Source: Sphingorhabdus sp. EL138 | GTDB lineage: Bacteria; Pseudomonadota; Alphaproteobacteria; Sphingomonadales; Sphingomonadaceae | DNA: 64,000 nt | Direction: 5' to 3' | Assembly: GCF_945890115.1 (NCBI RefSeq) | Contig: NZ_CAMDCK010000003.1 | Location: forward strand, 62,001 to 126,000 | Part shown: positions 19,844-29,702 of the stretch, piece after piece | Position numbering within the stretch: the stretch's first letter is position 1 | Layout: each line of letters starts with the position of its first letter | The notes under the pieces: model-generated | Told to the model about the DNA's origin: nothing | What the model saw: the letters and a program-made list of their open reading frames with translations, nothing else | Databases searched by the model: none | Position numbers and translations under genes: made by a program

Positions 19844-20963
19844 TATTGCAGAGCTGAGTTAGCAAATCGATGGCCGCCGCGCTGCCCGCCAGTGCAACGT
19901 CGAGAACCACGCTATCCGCAGCGCACAAATCTCTCGCCAAGGCCGCCGTTTCGCCAATGCAGTCGAAGCAGACACCATCGGCAAACAGCATGAGCGCGTC
20001 CGCGCCTGTGGCGATAAAGGCCAGTCGGCTCGCCGGATTGCGCGACAGCGGCACTTGCGCGCTGATCGCCGCGCGCACGTCCTCCGGCGTAACGGGTATT
20101 TCGGGTCGCCAATCCATGTCGGGATATTTGGGCGCGCTGTTGAAGGTACCGAACCAGCGGGCGAAATGGGCAGGGTCGGACAGCGATTCCAACATCATCT
20201 GCTGCAAGCGACCCAGCGCCTCAGGCAAAATCTCGCCTGCATTGGCCTGGGCCTTCAAATCCGGGTCGCGGTAGAGTTCGTCATCGGGAATGCCATCCAG
20301 AACATCATCGACATAATGCCCCAAAAGGTCGGCGTGCGATGGTGCGCGGAAACCGACCGAATAGGTCATGCAATCCGAACCCACCGCAACGCCATTATGC
20401 GCGATGCCCGGCGGGACATAGAGGATATCGCCGGGCTCCAGCACCCATTCCTCGGTGGCCGCAAATGCGCTGAGCAATTTCAAATCGTCATGCGGCAGCA
20501 ACAAAGTATCGGCGTCGCAGTGCGGCCCGATCTGCCAGCGGCGGCGGCCAAGCCCTTGGATGAGGAAAACATCATATTGGTCGAAATGCGGCCCCACCCC
20601 GCCTTGGTCGGCGGCAAGGCTGACCATCACATCGTCAATGCGCCAATTGGGAATGAAACGGAACGGCGCGATCAGGTCGGCAACCGCCGGCACATGATGG
20701 TCGACCGCTTGCACCAGCAATGTCCAATGGCTTTCACCAAGGCCAGAAAGCCGTTCTTCGGCCAGCGGACCTTGCTCCATCTCCCACCCCGCATCGGTTT
20801 GGCAAATGAGCCGCGATTCCATTTCCTCTTCGCAAGCCAGCCCCGCCAGCTCGTCAGGCTCCAGCGGGTTTTGCCAGTCGCGAAACGCGTTGCGGATCAG
20901 CAGCGGTTTTTTCTGCCAATATTCGCGCAGAAATTGATCAATGTCGAAATTTTGAAAGTCCAT
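19812..20963 (-). CDS. Cupin/JmjC-type ribosomal protein uL16 3-hydroxylase-like (RoxA family)
   Basis: MDFQNFDIDQFLREYWQKKPLLIRNAF; GVGPHFDQYDVFLIQGLGRRRWQIG; LEPGDILYVPPGIAHNGVAVG. Start set at 20963 (ORF extends to 21176). Confidence 0.85.
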   Translation of the reverse strand: MDFQNFDIDQFLREYWQKKPLLIRNAFRDWQNPLEPDELAGLACEEEMESRLICQTDAGWEMEQGPLAEERLSGLGESHWTLLVQAVDHHVPAVADLIAPFRFIPNWRIDDVMVSLAADQGGVGPHFDQYDVFLIQGLGRRRWQIGPHCDADTLLLPHDDLKLLSAFAATEEWVLEPGDILYVPPGIAHNGVAVGSDCMTYSVGFRAPSHADLLGHYVDDVLDGIPDDELYRDPDLKAQANAGEILPEALGRLQQMMLESLSDPAHFARWFGTFNSAPKYPDMDWRPEIPVTPEDVRAAISAQVPLSRNPASRLAFIATGADALMLFADGVCFDCIGETAALARDLCAADSVVLDVALAGSAAAIDLLTQLCNNGCIAFDSED

Positions 20964-21001
20964 GACGTCGCGCTGTGGCCTAAAGCGGCAAAATGCAAGC
21001 G

Positions 21002-21421
21002 TCAGCGCGCAAACAAATTCGCATCGTCGGCAAAGGCCTTGAACTCCAACGCATTGCCGCTTGGGTCCGTGAAGAACATGGTGGCTTGCTCGCCCACTTG
21101 CCCCTTGAACCGGATATGTGGCTCGATACCAAACCGGACGCCCGCCGCCTGCATGCGTTCTGCCAATGCCTCCCATTGGCCCATGTCCAAAACAACGCCG
21201 AAATGCGGCACGGGGACGTCATACCCATCGACGGGATTATGCGTCGAAACGCTACGCGCCGACCTATCCAAATATGCGACAATTTGGTGGCCGAAAAAAT
21301 TGAAATCGATCCATTGGTCGGATGACCGCCCTTCGGCGCAGCCCATGATGCCCCCGTAAAAATGCCGCGCTTCGGCAAGGTCGTGGACAGGAAAGGCCAG
21401 ATGGAAGGGGCGTAAGCTCAT
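21002..21421 (-). CDS. VOC family (glyoxalase/bleomycin resistance-like) protein
   Basis: [26 protein letters not shown]...[16 protein letters not shown]. Confidence 0.85.
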   Translation of the reverse strand: MSLRPFHLAFPVHDLAEARHFYGGIMGCAEGRSSDQWIDFNFFGHQIVAYLDRSARSVSTHNPVDGYDVPVPHFGVVLDMGQWEALAERMQAAGVRFGIEPHIRFKGQVGEQATMFFTDPSGNALEFKAFADDANLFAR

Positions 21422-21792
21422 TTGGATGTCACCGGCTTGGGCAAGGGTTTGTTGATGCTTTCGGCACTAGCAAGTTCCGCCGTCATTTGCACGGCGCAAT
21501 AGTTGATCCGCGCAAGATCACTTGGCCGCTGAAATTCGGCTTTCGCGGCTTCCGCCATAGCGACCGCGACCAATTCGCGCGGTTGCCCGCTTTGCGTGGT
21601 GATCCGGTTGCCGACAATGCCAGCCCATTTTTTGCCCGATTGGCGGACGTCGGGCGCATCGGCTGGCGCGATGCCTGTCCGCTGTTTCTCGGCCAAGGTC
21701 GCGATGACGGCCACACAGACGATATCGCCTTGATGGGCATCGGTGAGTGCAGAAGGGGTAATGGCGGCAAGCGCGATGGCGAAAAATAGCAT
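21418..21792 (-). CDS. Hypothetical protein with signal peptide
   Basis: [33 protein letters not shown]...; ATGA overlap with the VOC gene. Confidence 0.55.
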   Translation of the reverse strand: MLFFAIALAAITPSALTDAHQGDIVCVAVIATLAEKQRTGIAPADAPDVRQSGKKWAGIVGNRITTQSGQPRELVAVAMAEAAKAEFQRPSDLARINYCAVQMTAELASAESINKPLPKPVTSK

Positions 21793-21882
21793 GCACCTGA
21801 ATTAGCAGGCACACTGCGAACCGCAAGCAAGGACCTTGTTTGCCCGATTGCATTTGTCACATATGAACGGCAAAGGCGGTGC

Positions 21883-23604
21883 GTGCAGAAAATCTCCGCC
21901 CTGCTTCACCGATTTGCGCGCTCGACCGCTATAGGCGCTGGCGCATTGTCGGCTTATGGCTTTGAACCTTGGGGGCTTTGGCCGTTAACGCTCGTTTGCT
22001 TTGCGTTGCTGATCCACCTGATGGCGCATGCCCAAAATACACAGCGGGCTTTCATTCTTGGCTGGCTGTTCGGGGTCGGGCATTTCACCTTTGGTAATCA
22101 ATGGATTGCGGTCGCCTTTACCTTTCAGGCCGCGATGCCGATCTGGCTTGGCTATATCGCCGTGGTCGCGCTGGCGTTGTATTTGGCGGTTTACCCTGCC
22201 TTGGCGGCGGCAGGGGCGTGGCTGCTTTCAAATCCTCCCCGTTCACGGGGAGGTGGCGCGCGCGCAGCGCGTGACGGAGGGGGGCAGGCAGCAGACGCAG
22301 CGTCCGACTTCACGCCCCCTCCACCACCTTCGGCGGTCCCGCTGTTGCTCCGCAACGCCTACGGCTCCCCCGTAATGGGGAGGATTTCCCTCCCCCTCAT
22401 CTTGGCTTTTGCTGGCCTGTGGATCATCACCGAATGGCTGCGCAGTTGGGTGTTTACCGGCTATGCTTGGAATCCGCTCGCGGTCGGATTTGTTTCGCAC
22501 TGGTTTGATCTTTGGCTTCCGACAATCGGGACCTACGGCGCTGGGGGGCTGATGATCTTGGCCAGCGGTGCGATGGCGCTGCTCTGCAGTCGACGTTGGA
22601 CAAACGGATTTGTTTTGGCGGCGATTGTCGGCGTGGCCATTTTGTCGTCGGCCAATATTTATGTGGATGAGCCGTCGCTCAGCGGGCGAACCGCCGTCAC
22701 CGTCGTGCAACCCAATATCTCCCAAGCCGACAAATATGCACCCGGCTATGACGTGATCAACTTCGCCAAGCTGGCGATGCACAGCCGCCCTTTGCCAAAT
22801 CAAGCCCCGCGCCTGATCCTTTGGCCGGAGGCGGCGATTCCGGACTATCTGGAGGACGGATATCCCTATCGTTATTATCAGGGACAGGCTGGCGATAGCG
22901 CGGCTGGCGCGCGCGCGCGGCTCACTACGCTGATGGCAGATAATGATGTGTTGGTGACGGGTGCAAACCGCCTTATTTTTGAAAAACGTCAATTGGTCGC
23001 CGCGCGCAACAGCGTGTCGGCCATGGACGCCTTTGGCCGTGTCCTTGGCCATTATGACAAGGCGCATCTGGTGCCTTATGGCGAATATCTGCCCTTGCCA
23101 TGGTTGCTGAGGCCACTTGGCCTCGCGCGATTGGTGCCGGGCGATCTTGATTTCTGGCCGGGGCCGGGCGCGCAGACAATCACCGTGACCATTGACGGCA
23201 AACCAGTGAAAATTGGGATGCAGATTTGTTATGAGATTATTTTCTCGGGCCAGACGGTGGACCGCAAGAACCGACCCGATTTCATCTTCAACCCATCCAA
23301 CGACGCGTGGTTCGGCACTATTGGCCCGCCGCAGCATTTGGCGCAGGCTCGGTTGCGCGCCATTGAAGAAGGCCTGCCCGTCATCCGCGCAACACCCACA
23401 GGGATCAGCGCCATCATCGACGCCAATGGCCAGATCGTGCAAAGCCTGCCCTTGGGCACCGATGGCCGCATCGATGCCGTGATACCCCGCGCCACAGCAC
23501 CAACCCTGTTCGCGCGATTTGGTAATGTCATTCCGCTGGCTTTTGCTGGGCTGCTTATTCTGTTCGCATTGTTACCGCTTGCCCACCGTCGCGGTTCTCG
23601 CTAA
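21883..23604 (+). CDS. lnt: Apolipoprotein N-acyltransferase carrying an in-frame palindromic-repeat insertion
   Basis: ILWPEAAIPDYLED, VTGANRLIF, MQICYEIIF, FIFNPSNDAWFGTIGPPQHLAQARLRAIEEGLPVIRATPTGIS nitrilase-type active site; NPPRSRGGGARAARDGGG...YGSPVMGRIS is repeat-encoded. Confidence 0.93.
   Translation: MQKISALLHRFARSTAIGAGALSAYGFEPWGLWPLTLVCFALLIHLMAHAQNTQRAFILGWLFGVGHFTFGNQWIAVAFTFQAAMPIWLGYIAVVALALYLAVYPALAAAGAWLLSNPPRSRGGGARAARDGGGQAADAASDFTPPPPPSAVPLLLRNAYGSPVMGRISLPLILAFAGLWIITEWLRSWVFTGYAWNPLAVGFVSHWFDLWLPTIGTYGAGGLMILASGAMALLCSRRWTNGFVLAAIVGVAILSSANIYVDEPSLSGRTAVTVVQPNISQADKYAPGYDVINFAKLAMHSRPLPNQAPRLILWPEAAIPDYLEDGYPYRYYQGQAGDSAAGARARLTTLMADNDVLVTGANRLIFEKRQLVAARNSVSAMDAFGRVLGHYDKAHLVPYGEYLPLPWLLRPLGLARLVPGDLDFWPGPGAQTITVTIDGKPVKIGMQICYEIIFSGQTVDRKNRPDFIFNPSNDAWFGTIGPPQHLAQARLRAIEEGLPVIRATPTGISAIIDANGQIVQSLPLGTDGRIDAVIPRATAPTLFARFGNVIPLAFAGLLILFALLPLAHRRGSR
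22230..22387 (+). repeat. Palindromic repeat, copy C, inside lnt coding sequence
   Basis: aaatcctccccgttcacggggaggtggcgcg...cgtaatggggaggattt; terminal inverted repeats AAATCCTCCCC/GGGGAGGATTT; 22335-22384 identical to 1313-1362. Confidence 0.93.
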
Positions 23605-23617
23605 AGGCGTCTAACGA

Positions 23618-23635
23618 TATAAAGAATTCTTTATA
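23618..23635. promoter_or_regulatory. Perfect 18-bp palindrome in the metK upstream region; candidate methionine/SAH-type repressor operator
   Basis: TATAAAGAATTCTTTATA, 29 bp before the metK ATG. Confidence 0.55.
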
Positions 23636-23664
23636 CGCAGAAACAGCAACAGACTGGAAAAACC

Positions 23665-24873
23665 ATGCGCTCAAATTACCTCTTCACGTCCGAATCCGTG
23701 TCCGAAGGACATCCTGATAAGGTTTCGGACCAGATTTCCGACGCCATCGTCGATCTGTTTTTATCCAAAGATCCCGAAGCGCGCATCGCGTGCGAAACCC
23801 TGACGACGACGCAATTGGTAGTGCTCGCGGGCGAAATTCGCTGCAAAGGCGTGTATGAAAATGGTGAGTGGGCCCAAGGTGCCAAGGCAGAAATCGAGGC
23901 CACCGTCCGCCGCACCGTTAAGGAAATCGGTTACGCGCAAAAGGGTTTTCATTGGGAAACCCTGCGCTTTGAAAATAACCTTCATGGCCAATCTGTACAC
24001 ATCGCGCAGGGCGTAGACGCCGCGGGCGACAAGGACGAAGGCGCTGGCGACCAAGGCATCATGTTCGGTTATGCCTCGACTGAAACGCCTGACCTGATGC
24101 CAGCGACGCTGGATTACAGCCACAAGATCCTCGAGCGCATGGCCGCCGACCGCCATTCGGGCAAGGCGCCGTTCCTCGAGCCTGACGCCAAAAGCCAAGT
24201 CACCTTGCGCTACAACAGCGAAGGCAAGCCAGAGGCCGCCACTGCAATCGTTGTGTCCACACAGCACGCGCCGGGATATGACCAAGGCGCGCAGGAAGCC
24301 GAACTGCACAATTATGTGAAAAGCGTCATCGCTGACCTGTTGCCTGCAAGCATGCTCACTGAAACCGAATATCACATCAACCCAACGGGCAGCTTCGAAA
24401 TCGGCGGACCCGATGGCGACGCGGGTCTGACGGGCCGCAAGATCATTGTCGACACTTATGGCGGCGCAGCCCCGCATGGCGGCGGCGCGTTTTCAGGCAA
24501 GGACCCGACGAAGGTCGACCGTTCTGCAGCCTATATCACGCGTTATTTGGCGAAGAATATCGTCGCTGCTGGCCTTGCCACACGCTGCACCATTCAGCTC
24601 GCTTATGCCATTGGCGTGTCCAAGCCTTTGTCGCTTTATGTCGACACGCACCGCACTGGCACGGTCGACGATGACCAGATTGAAGCCGCCATCATGGGCA
24701 TCGAAAAATTGGGTGGCCTCACGCCGCGCGGCATCCGCACGCATCTTGGGCTGAACAAGCCCATTTACCGCAAGACCGCCGCTTATGGCCATTTCGGTCG
24801 CAAGCCCGAAGGTGACTTCTTCCCATGGGAACGCACGGACTTGGTCGAGGACCTCAAAGCCGCTTTGGCGTGA
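23665..24873 (+). CDS. metK: S-adenosylmethionine synthetase
   Basis: [55 protein letters not shown]. Confidence 0.97.
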   Translation: MRSNYLFTSESVSEGHPDKVSDQISDAIVDLFLSKDPEARIACETLTTTQLVVLAGEIRCKGVYENGEWAQGAKAEIEATVRRTVKEIGYAQKGFHWETLRFENNLHGQSVHIAQGVDAAGDKDEGAGDQGIMFGYASTETPDLMPATLDYSHKILERMAADRHSGKAPFLEPDAKSQVTLRYNSEGKPEAATAIVVSTQHAPGYDQGAQEAELHNYVKSVIADLLPASMLTETEYHINPTGSFEIGGPDGDAGLTGRKIIVDTYGGAAPHGGGAFSGKDPTKVDRSAAYITRYLAKNIVAAGLATRCTIQLAYAIGVSKPLSLYVDTHRTGTVDDDQIEAAIMGIEKLGGLTPRGIRTHLGLNKPIYRKTAAYGHFGRKPEGDFFPWERTDLVEDLKAALA

Positions 24874-24916
24874 TTAGGCTTGCAGGGTGGCGGCCGAAAG
24901 TTTAGCCGCCACCCGC

Positions 24917-25621
24917 ATGACTGCGAACAAGATCGGCGATCCAACGACACTGAACCGCCTATATGGCCGTTCAAAGGGCAAGAAGCTGCATTCGGTGCAG
25001 GCTGACTTAATCGACAATCTGCTGCCGCAAATTGCGGTGCCGGGCGAAGGCGCGCTGGGCAGCAAGGAATTGTTCGGCGACGACCGCGCGATGCATTTCG
25101 AAATTGGTTTTGGCGGCGGCGAGCATTTGGCCTTCCGCGCCGACTTGCTACCCGATCATGGCTTTATTGGCTGCGAGCCATTTCTGAACGGCGTTGCACA
25201 AGCTTTGTCACATATCCGCGAAGGTGGCCTGCACAATGTCCGCCTGCATATGGGCGACGCGTTGGAAATGTTGCGCCGTGTTCCCGACGGGTCATTATCC
25301 TTCGTCTATCTGCTGCACCCCGACCCATGGCCAAAGGCGCGGCATATCAAGCGCCGGATGATGAATGACGGGCCGGTCGATTTGATTGCAGCAAAACTAA
25401 AACCCGGCGGCGAATTTCGCTTTGGCACCGACCATCCCGTCTATGTCCGCCACGCGCTGATGATTATGCAGCGCCACCGGCTGCAATTTGACTGGCTGTG
25501 CAATAACGCGTCCGATTTCCAGAACCGCCCCGGTGGCTGGCCGGAAACCCGCTATGAGGCCAAGGCGCGCCGCCTTGGGCATGAAGTTTGGTATTTCCGC
25601 TATCGCCGCAAAGAAACCTAG
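24917..25621 (+). CDS. trmB: tRNA (guanine-N7-)-methyltransferase
   Basis: MTANKIGDPTTLNRLYGRSKGKKL; EIGFGGGEHLAFRA; LHPDPWPKARHIKRRMMN. Confidence 0.92.
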   Translation: MTANKIGDPTTLNRLYGRSKGKKLHSVQADLIDNLLPQIAVPGEGALGSKELFGDDRAMHFEIGFGGGEHLAFRADLLPDHGFIGCEPFLNGVAQALSHIREGGLHNVRLHMGDALEMLRRVPDGSLSFVYLLHPDPWPKARHIKRRMMNDGPVDLIAAKLKPGGEFRFGTDHPVYVRHALMIMQRHRLQFDWLCNNASDFQNRPGGWPETRYEAKARRLGHEVWYFRYRRKET

Positions 25622-25683
25622 GGTCAGGACCTAAGCCAAAGATAAACATTCGACGAACTTGGCCAAGCGTTCGACGAGAGACG

Positions 25684-26853
25684 ATGCACGTGGTGCAAGC
25701 GGCGCAAAATACGGTATGGGAAGATATGGAGAGAGCCACGTCCCCGCATCCGCTCATTGGCCACAAGATGGCGTTGTTAACCATCATTGGCTTTTGGGCT
25801 TTTTATGCGCTCATCTTGTCGCTGCGCGCCGCATTGCTCGACTTTCCTGCGCAAGCTGTCTTGTTCGAACGGCGCTTGATAGTGGCGTTGGTCGGCGTGC
25901 TTGTGACGTGGATACTCTATGTCGGTTTGCGCATGGCCGACCGCCGCTCGCTTGGCTTTCGGGTCAGTCTGGCGTTCATTGGGGCCATTCCGTGCGCCGT
26001 GCTTCTGGCATCCGCCAATTTCTATATCTTCAACCTGTATGACCCCGTCAGCCTGTTTAAAGACCCAAGCATTGGCCGCTCGGTTGAAGATCTGAAAGCG
26101 CAACTGGGCCTGTCCTCTTGGCAGGAAATTGCCGATATCTCAGTGACGCATTATTTTTTCCTGATCGCATGGGGATCGCTCTATGTCGCCATTGGCTATG
26201 CGCGTGAAGTGCGCGAAGCCGAACGCAAAACGGGCCGCTTTGCACAAGCGGCCCAAGATGCAGAGCTGCGTTCCTTGCGCTATCAGGTCAATCCACATTT
26301 CCTGTTCAATACGCTGAATTCGCTGTCCAGCCTCGTCATGACCGGAAAGCCCAAAGAGGCCGAAGCGATGATCCAGAATCTGTCCAATTTTTACCGGACA
26401 AGCCTGTCGTCCGACCCGCTGGAGGATGTCACCCTGGCAGAAGAAGTCGAACTTCAGCGGCTATATCTCGAAATTGAAAGCGTGCGTTATCCCAAAAGGC
26501 TGCGTGTTAAAATCGACATTCCAGACGCCTTACTGGGGCAACATGTCCCAGCATTGATCCTGCAGCCTTTGGTCGAAAACGCGATTAAATATGGTGTCTC
26601 CCGCACCACCCGTCCTGTAGCATTGACCATCAGCGCCAAAATTGAGCGGGATGTTCTTATCCTCAGCGTCATCGATGATGGCGAAGCCGTCGATCCAGAC
26701 CATGTTGGCGGAAACGGCATTGGCTTGGCCAATGTCCGCGACCGATTGGAGGCACGCTATAAGTCGGCGGCGCGCCTCGATACACAAGCGATTCCGGGCG
26801 GGGGCTTTGTCGCCAATCTGCGTTTGCCCCTAAGCCGGAGGATAGCGGCATGA
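25684..26853 (+). CDS. LytS-type sensor histidine kinase (His_kinase/HATPase)
   Basis: LRSLRYQVNPHFLFNTLNSLSSLV; LILQPLVENAIKYGV; GGNGIGLANVRDRLEARY; N-terminal TM segments. Confidence 0.9.
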   Translation: MHVVQAAQNTVWEDMERATSPHPLIGHKMALLTIIGFWAFYALILSLRAALLDFPAQAVLFERRLIVALVGVLVTWILYVGLRMADRRSLGFRVSLAFIGAIPCAVLLASANFYIFNLYDPVSLFKDPSIGRSVEDLKAQLGLSSWQEIADISVTHYFFLIAWGSLYVAIGYAREVREAERKTGRFAQAAQDAELRSLRYQVNPHFLFNTLNSLSSLVMTGKPKEAEAMIQNLSNFYRTSLSSDPLEDVTLAEEVELQRLYLEIESVRYPKRLRVKIDIPDALLGQHVPALILQPLVENAIKYGVSRTTRPVALTISAKIERDVLILSVIDDGEAVDPDHVGGNGIGLANVRDRLEARYKSAARLDTQAIPGGGFVANLRLPLSRRIAA

Positions 26854-27593
26854 GGCGGCTGCGGACGTTGATTGTCGATGACGAGCCTCTGGCGATTGAG
26901 CGCCTTCTAATATTAAGCGCGGATCATCCCATGATCGAAATTGTCGGCACGGCAAATGACGGTGTGGAGGCGCTGCGCATTGCCCAAACAGTGACGCCGG
27001 ACCTGATCTTTCTCGATATCGGCATGCCCAAAATGGATGGCATCAACGCCGCCCGCGCCTTGGGGCTGATGGCGAAAAAACCCGCAATCATCCTGATCAC
27101 GGCTTATGATAATTTCGCGGTTGAGGCGTTTGACCTTGATGTCGTGGACTATGTGCTGAAACCTGTATCCAGCGAGCGTCTTGGCCGTGCGATCACCCGC
27201 GCATCTGGCGCAACCGAAGCCGAACCGCAGTTGTCAGCCCCTTCGGCAAAGCCGGATAACCGCTACGCACATGAATTTTGGGTGTCCCACCGCGCGGAGC
27301 TTATTCGGGTCGCCGCCATGGACATTGAACGGATTGAGGCTGAGCGCGATTATATGCGGCTATATACCAATGGCCGCAGCTATTTGCTGCACCAGACGAT
27401 TTCTGTGCTGGAGCAAAGATTGGACCCCGAACAATTTCAGCGCATTCACCGCAGCCATATTGTGCGCCGCGATCTCATCACGGGCCTTCGGCATGAAGGT
27501 GGCGGGGTCTGGCACGCTTTGCTGGGCGAGGATCACGCGATGCGCATTGGGCGAAAATATCTCGCCGACGTGAAGCGGCTCGCCGGAAAGTAA
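26850..27593 (+). CDS. LytTR family response regulator
   Basis: RTLIVDDEPLAIERL, DLIFLDIGMPKMDG; C-term LytTR IERIEAERDYMRLYTNGRSYLLHQTI...FQRIHRSHIV. Confidence 0.92.
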   Translation: MRRLRTLIVDDEPLAIERLLILSADHPMIEIVGTANDGVEALRIAQTVTPDLIFLDIGMPKMDGINAARALGLMAKKPAIILITAYDNFAVEAFDLDVVDYVLKPVSSERLGRAITRASGATEAEPQLSAPSAKPDNRYAHEFWVSHRAELIRVAAMDIERIEAERDYMRLYTNGRSYLLHQTISVLEQRLDPEQFQRIHRSHIVRRDLITGLRHEGGGVWHALLGEDHAMRIGRKYLADVKRLAGK

Positions 27594-27657
27594 AAACGAC
27601 GACAGAGGTCTGCCCGCGTTTTTAGGTCTTTGGTGATCAGTCGATGCGCTTATGTTT

Positions 27658-28677
27658 TTAAATCAATCCAGCAAGCGGGCTGGAGGGATCTGCATACATG
27701 CGCCGGCCCATTCGGCCAGCCAGATAAGCCATCCGACCTGACTGGACCGCCAATTTCATGGCCGTTGCCATCGCAACAGGATTCTTGGCCTCGGCAATCG
27801 CGGTGTTCATCAACACGCCGTCGCAGCCCAGCTCCATCGCAACTGCCGCATCGGACGCAGTTCCGACACCCGCATCGACCAATACCGGCACCTTTGCGCC
27901 TTCAACGATCAAACGGATGGTGACACGGTTTTGTATGCCAAGCCCCGAACCAATCGGCGCGCCAAGCGGCATCACGGCCACGGCGCCTGCATCTTCCAAT
28001 TGCTTGGCGGCAATCGGATCATCGACGCAATAGACCATTGGTAGGAAACCTTCCTTGGCCAAAACCTCAGTCGCCTTTAACGTTTCGCGCATGTTGGGAT
28101 ATAATGTCTTAGCCTCGCCCAACACCTCAAGCTTGACCAAATCCCAGCCGCCCGCTTCACGCGCCAAGCGCAAGGTGCGTATCGCATCATCGGCGGTAAA
28201 GCATCCGGCGGTGTTGGGCAGATAGGTATATTTTTTGGGATCGATATAATCGGTCAGCATCGGTGCCTTTGGGTCCGACACGTTCACGCGCCGCACGGCC
28301 ACGGTGATAATCTCCGCGCCCGACGCCACAAGCGCGGCGGCATTTTGTTCAAAATCCTTATATTTGCCTGTCCCCACAATCAGCCGCGAATGAAAAGTGC
28401 GTCCCGCCACTGTCCAGCTATCATTCGGGGCGCTGTCCTGCCCGCCGCCGACAAAATGGACGATCTCCAGCCGGTCACCATCGGCCAAGACCACATCTTC
28501 CAAGGTTGAGCGCGAGACAATCTCCAAATTACGCTCTACCGCCACCTTTGCCGGATCAAGTCCGATATCGCGGACAAGATCGGCCACGGTGGCATGAGTA
28601 CGAAAACGGCGCAATTCGCCATTGAGCGTCAGGGCAATGGAATCGGTGGACAGGATAGAGGTCATTTCATCTCGCAA
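27658..28677 (-). CDS. thiG: Bifunctional sulfur carrier protein ThiS / thiazole synthase ThiG fusion
   Basis: N-term ThiS-like [22 protein letters not shown]...[15 protein letters not shown] followed by Thi[40 protein letters not shown]...[31 protein letters not shown]. Confidence 0.92.
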   Translation of the reverse strand: MRDEMTSILSTDSIALTLNGELRRFRTHATVADLVRDIGLDPAKVAVERNLEIVSRSTLEDVVLADGDRLEIVHFVGGGQDSAPNDSWTVAGRTFHSRLIVGTGKYKDFEQNAAALVASGAEIITVAVRRVNVSDPKAPMLTDYIDPKKYTYLPNTAGCFTADDAIRTLRLAREAGGWDLVKLEVLGEAKTLYPNMRETLKATEVLAKEGFLPMVYCVDDPIAAKQLEDAGAVAVMPLGAPIGSGLGIQNRVTIRLIVEGAKVPVLVDAGVGTASDAAVAMELGCDGVLMNTAIAEAKNPVAMATAMKLAVQSGRMAYLAGRMGRRMYADPSSPLAGLI

Positions 28678-28753
28678 TTTTTATTCACCGGCATATAGTG
28701 TCGGGCGGGCAGTGTACGCAACCGCTGCTTTGACATTATCTGGGGAATATCCT

Positions 28754-29194
28754 TTGGCCGACCAGCCGGTAATCTTTGTTCTAAATGGACCAAATCTCAA
28801 TTTGCTGGGCACAAGAGAGCCCGAAATTTACGGCACCGACACGCTGGACGATATCGCCGGCCATTTGGACGACCGCGCGCGCGCCGCAGGGGCCGTCATC
28901 GATTTTCGGCAGTCCAACCATGAGGGCCATTTGATCGATTGGCTGCAAGAGGCGCAAGCCGTCGGCGCCAAGGCGGTGTTGCTGAACGCTGCTGGTTACA
29001 CGCACACGTCGATCGCGATTTTGGACGCAATCAAGGCGATTAACGTCCCGGTATTTGAAGTGCATTTATCCGACCCGCATCAGCGCGAAGAATTCCGGCA
29101 TTTAAGCTATGTTGGCATGGCCGCAAAAGCGGTGTTTGCGGGACATGGCGCAAAATCCTATGAACTGGCGCTGGACGTAGCGTTACAACTTTGA
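28754..29194 (+). CDS. aroQ: Type II 3-dehydroquinate dehydratase
   Basis: VIFVLNGPNLNLLGTREPEIYG; RQSNHEGHLIDWLQEA; LNAAGYTHTSIAILDAI; likely TTG start (LADQPV). Confidence 0.92.
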   Translation: MADQPVIFVLNGPNLNLLGTREPEIYGTDTLDDIAGHLDDRARAAGAVIDFRQSNHEGHLIDWLQEAQAVGAKAVLLNAAGYTHTSIAILDAIKAINVPVFEVHLSDPHQREEFRHLSYVGMAAKAVFAGHGAKSYELALDVALQL

Positions 29195-29238
29195 CATTAG
29201 GCGCTCCAAAGTAAATTCAGAGGCGCAAGGAGTTTTAC

Positions 29239-29700
29239 ATGGCGGCAAAGACAGGAACTACTGGCAGCATGCAGGTCGACACAGACCTCGTCCGTGAACT
29301 GGCGGCGCTGCTGAACGACACAGGTCTTAGCGAAATTGAGGTTGAGGACGGCGAACGCAAAATCCGCGTATCCCGCAATATGACCGCTATAGCCGCGCCG
29401 ATGATGGCAGCGCCCGTCGCGCCACCCGCAGCCGCAGCCGCCGCACCAAGCGCCCCTGCGATATCCGCCAACGCCATGAAATCACCGATGGTCGGCACGG
29501 CGTATCTGACGCCTGAACCCGATGCCGCCCCCTTTGTCAGCGTGGGTCAGCAAGTGAAGGCGGGCGATACCGTTTTGATCATCGAAGCGATGAAGGTCAT
29601 GAACCCGATTGTCGCCGCCACGTCCGGTACGGTGACCGAAATCTTGGTCGAAAGCGGCCAGCCAGTTGAGTTTGATCAACCCCTGTTGGTGATTGCGTAA
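29239..29700 (+). CDS. accB: Acetyl-CoA carboxylase biotin carboxyl carrier protein
   Basis: Ala/Pro-rich linker; biotinylation motif [11 protein letters not shown]. Confidence 0.96.
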   Translation: MAAKTGTTGSMQVDTDLVRELAALLNDTGLSEIEVEDGERKIRVSRNMTAIAAPMMAAPVAPPAAAAAAPSAPAISANAMKSPMVGTAYLTPEPDAAPFVSVGQQVKAGDTVLIIEAMKVMNPIVAATSGTVTEILVESGQPVEFDQPLLVIA

Positions 29701-29702
29701 AC

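Noticed and set aside
20055-21359. 434-aa plus-strand ORF
   Set aside because: Antisense to the cupin/ribosomal oxygenase and VOC genes; no recognisable domain
22243-23442. 399-aa minus-strand ORF
   Set aside because: Antisense to lnt, partly encoded by the repeat
23605-23664. Possible SAM riboswitch upstream of metK
   Set aside because: The 60-nt gap lacks room and recognisable helices for known SAM riboswitch classes; the 18-bp palindrome better fits a protein operator
23761-24477. 238-aa minus-strand ORF
   Set aside because: Antisense to metK
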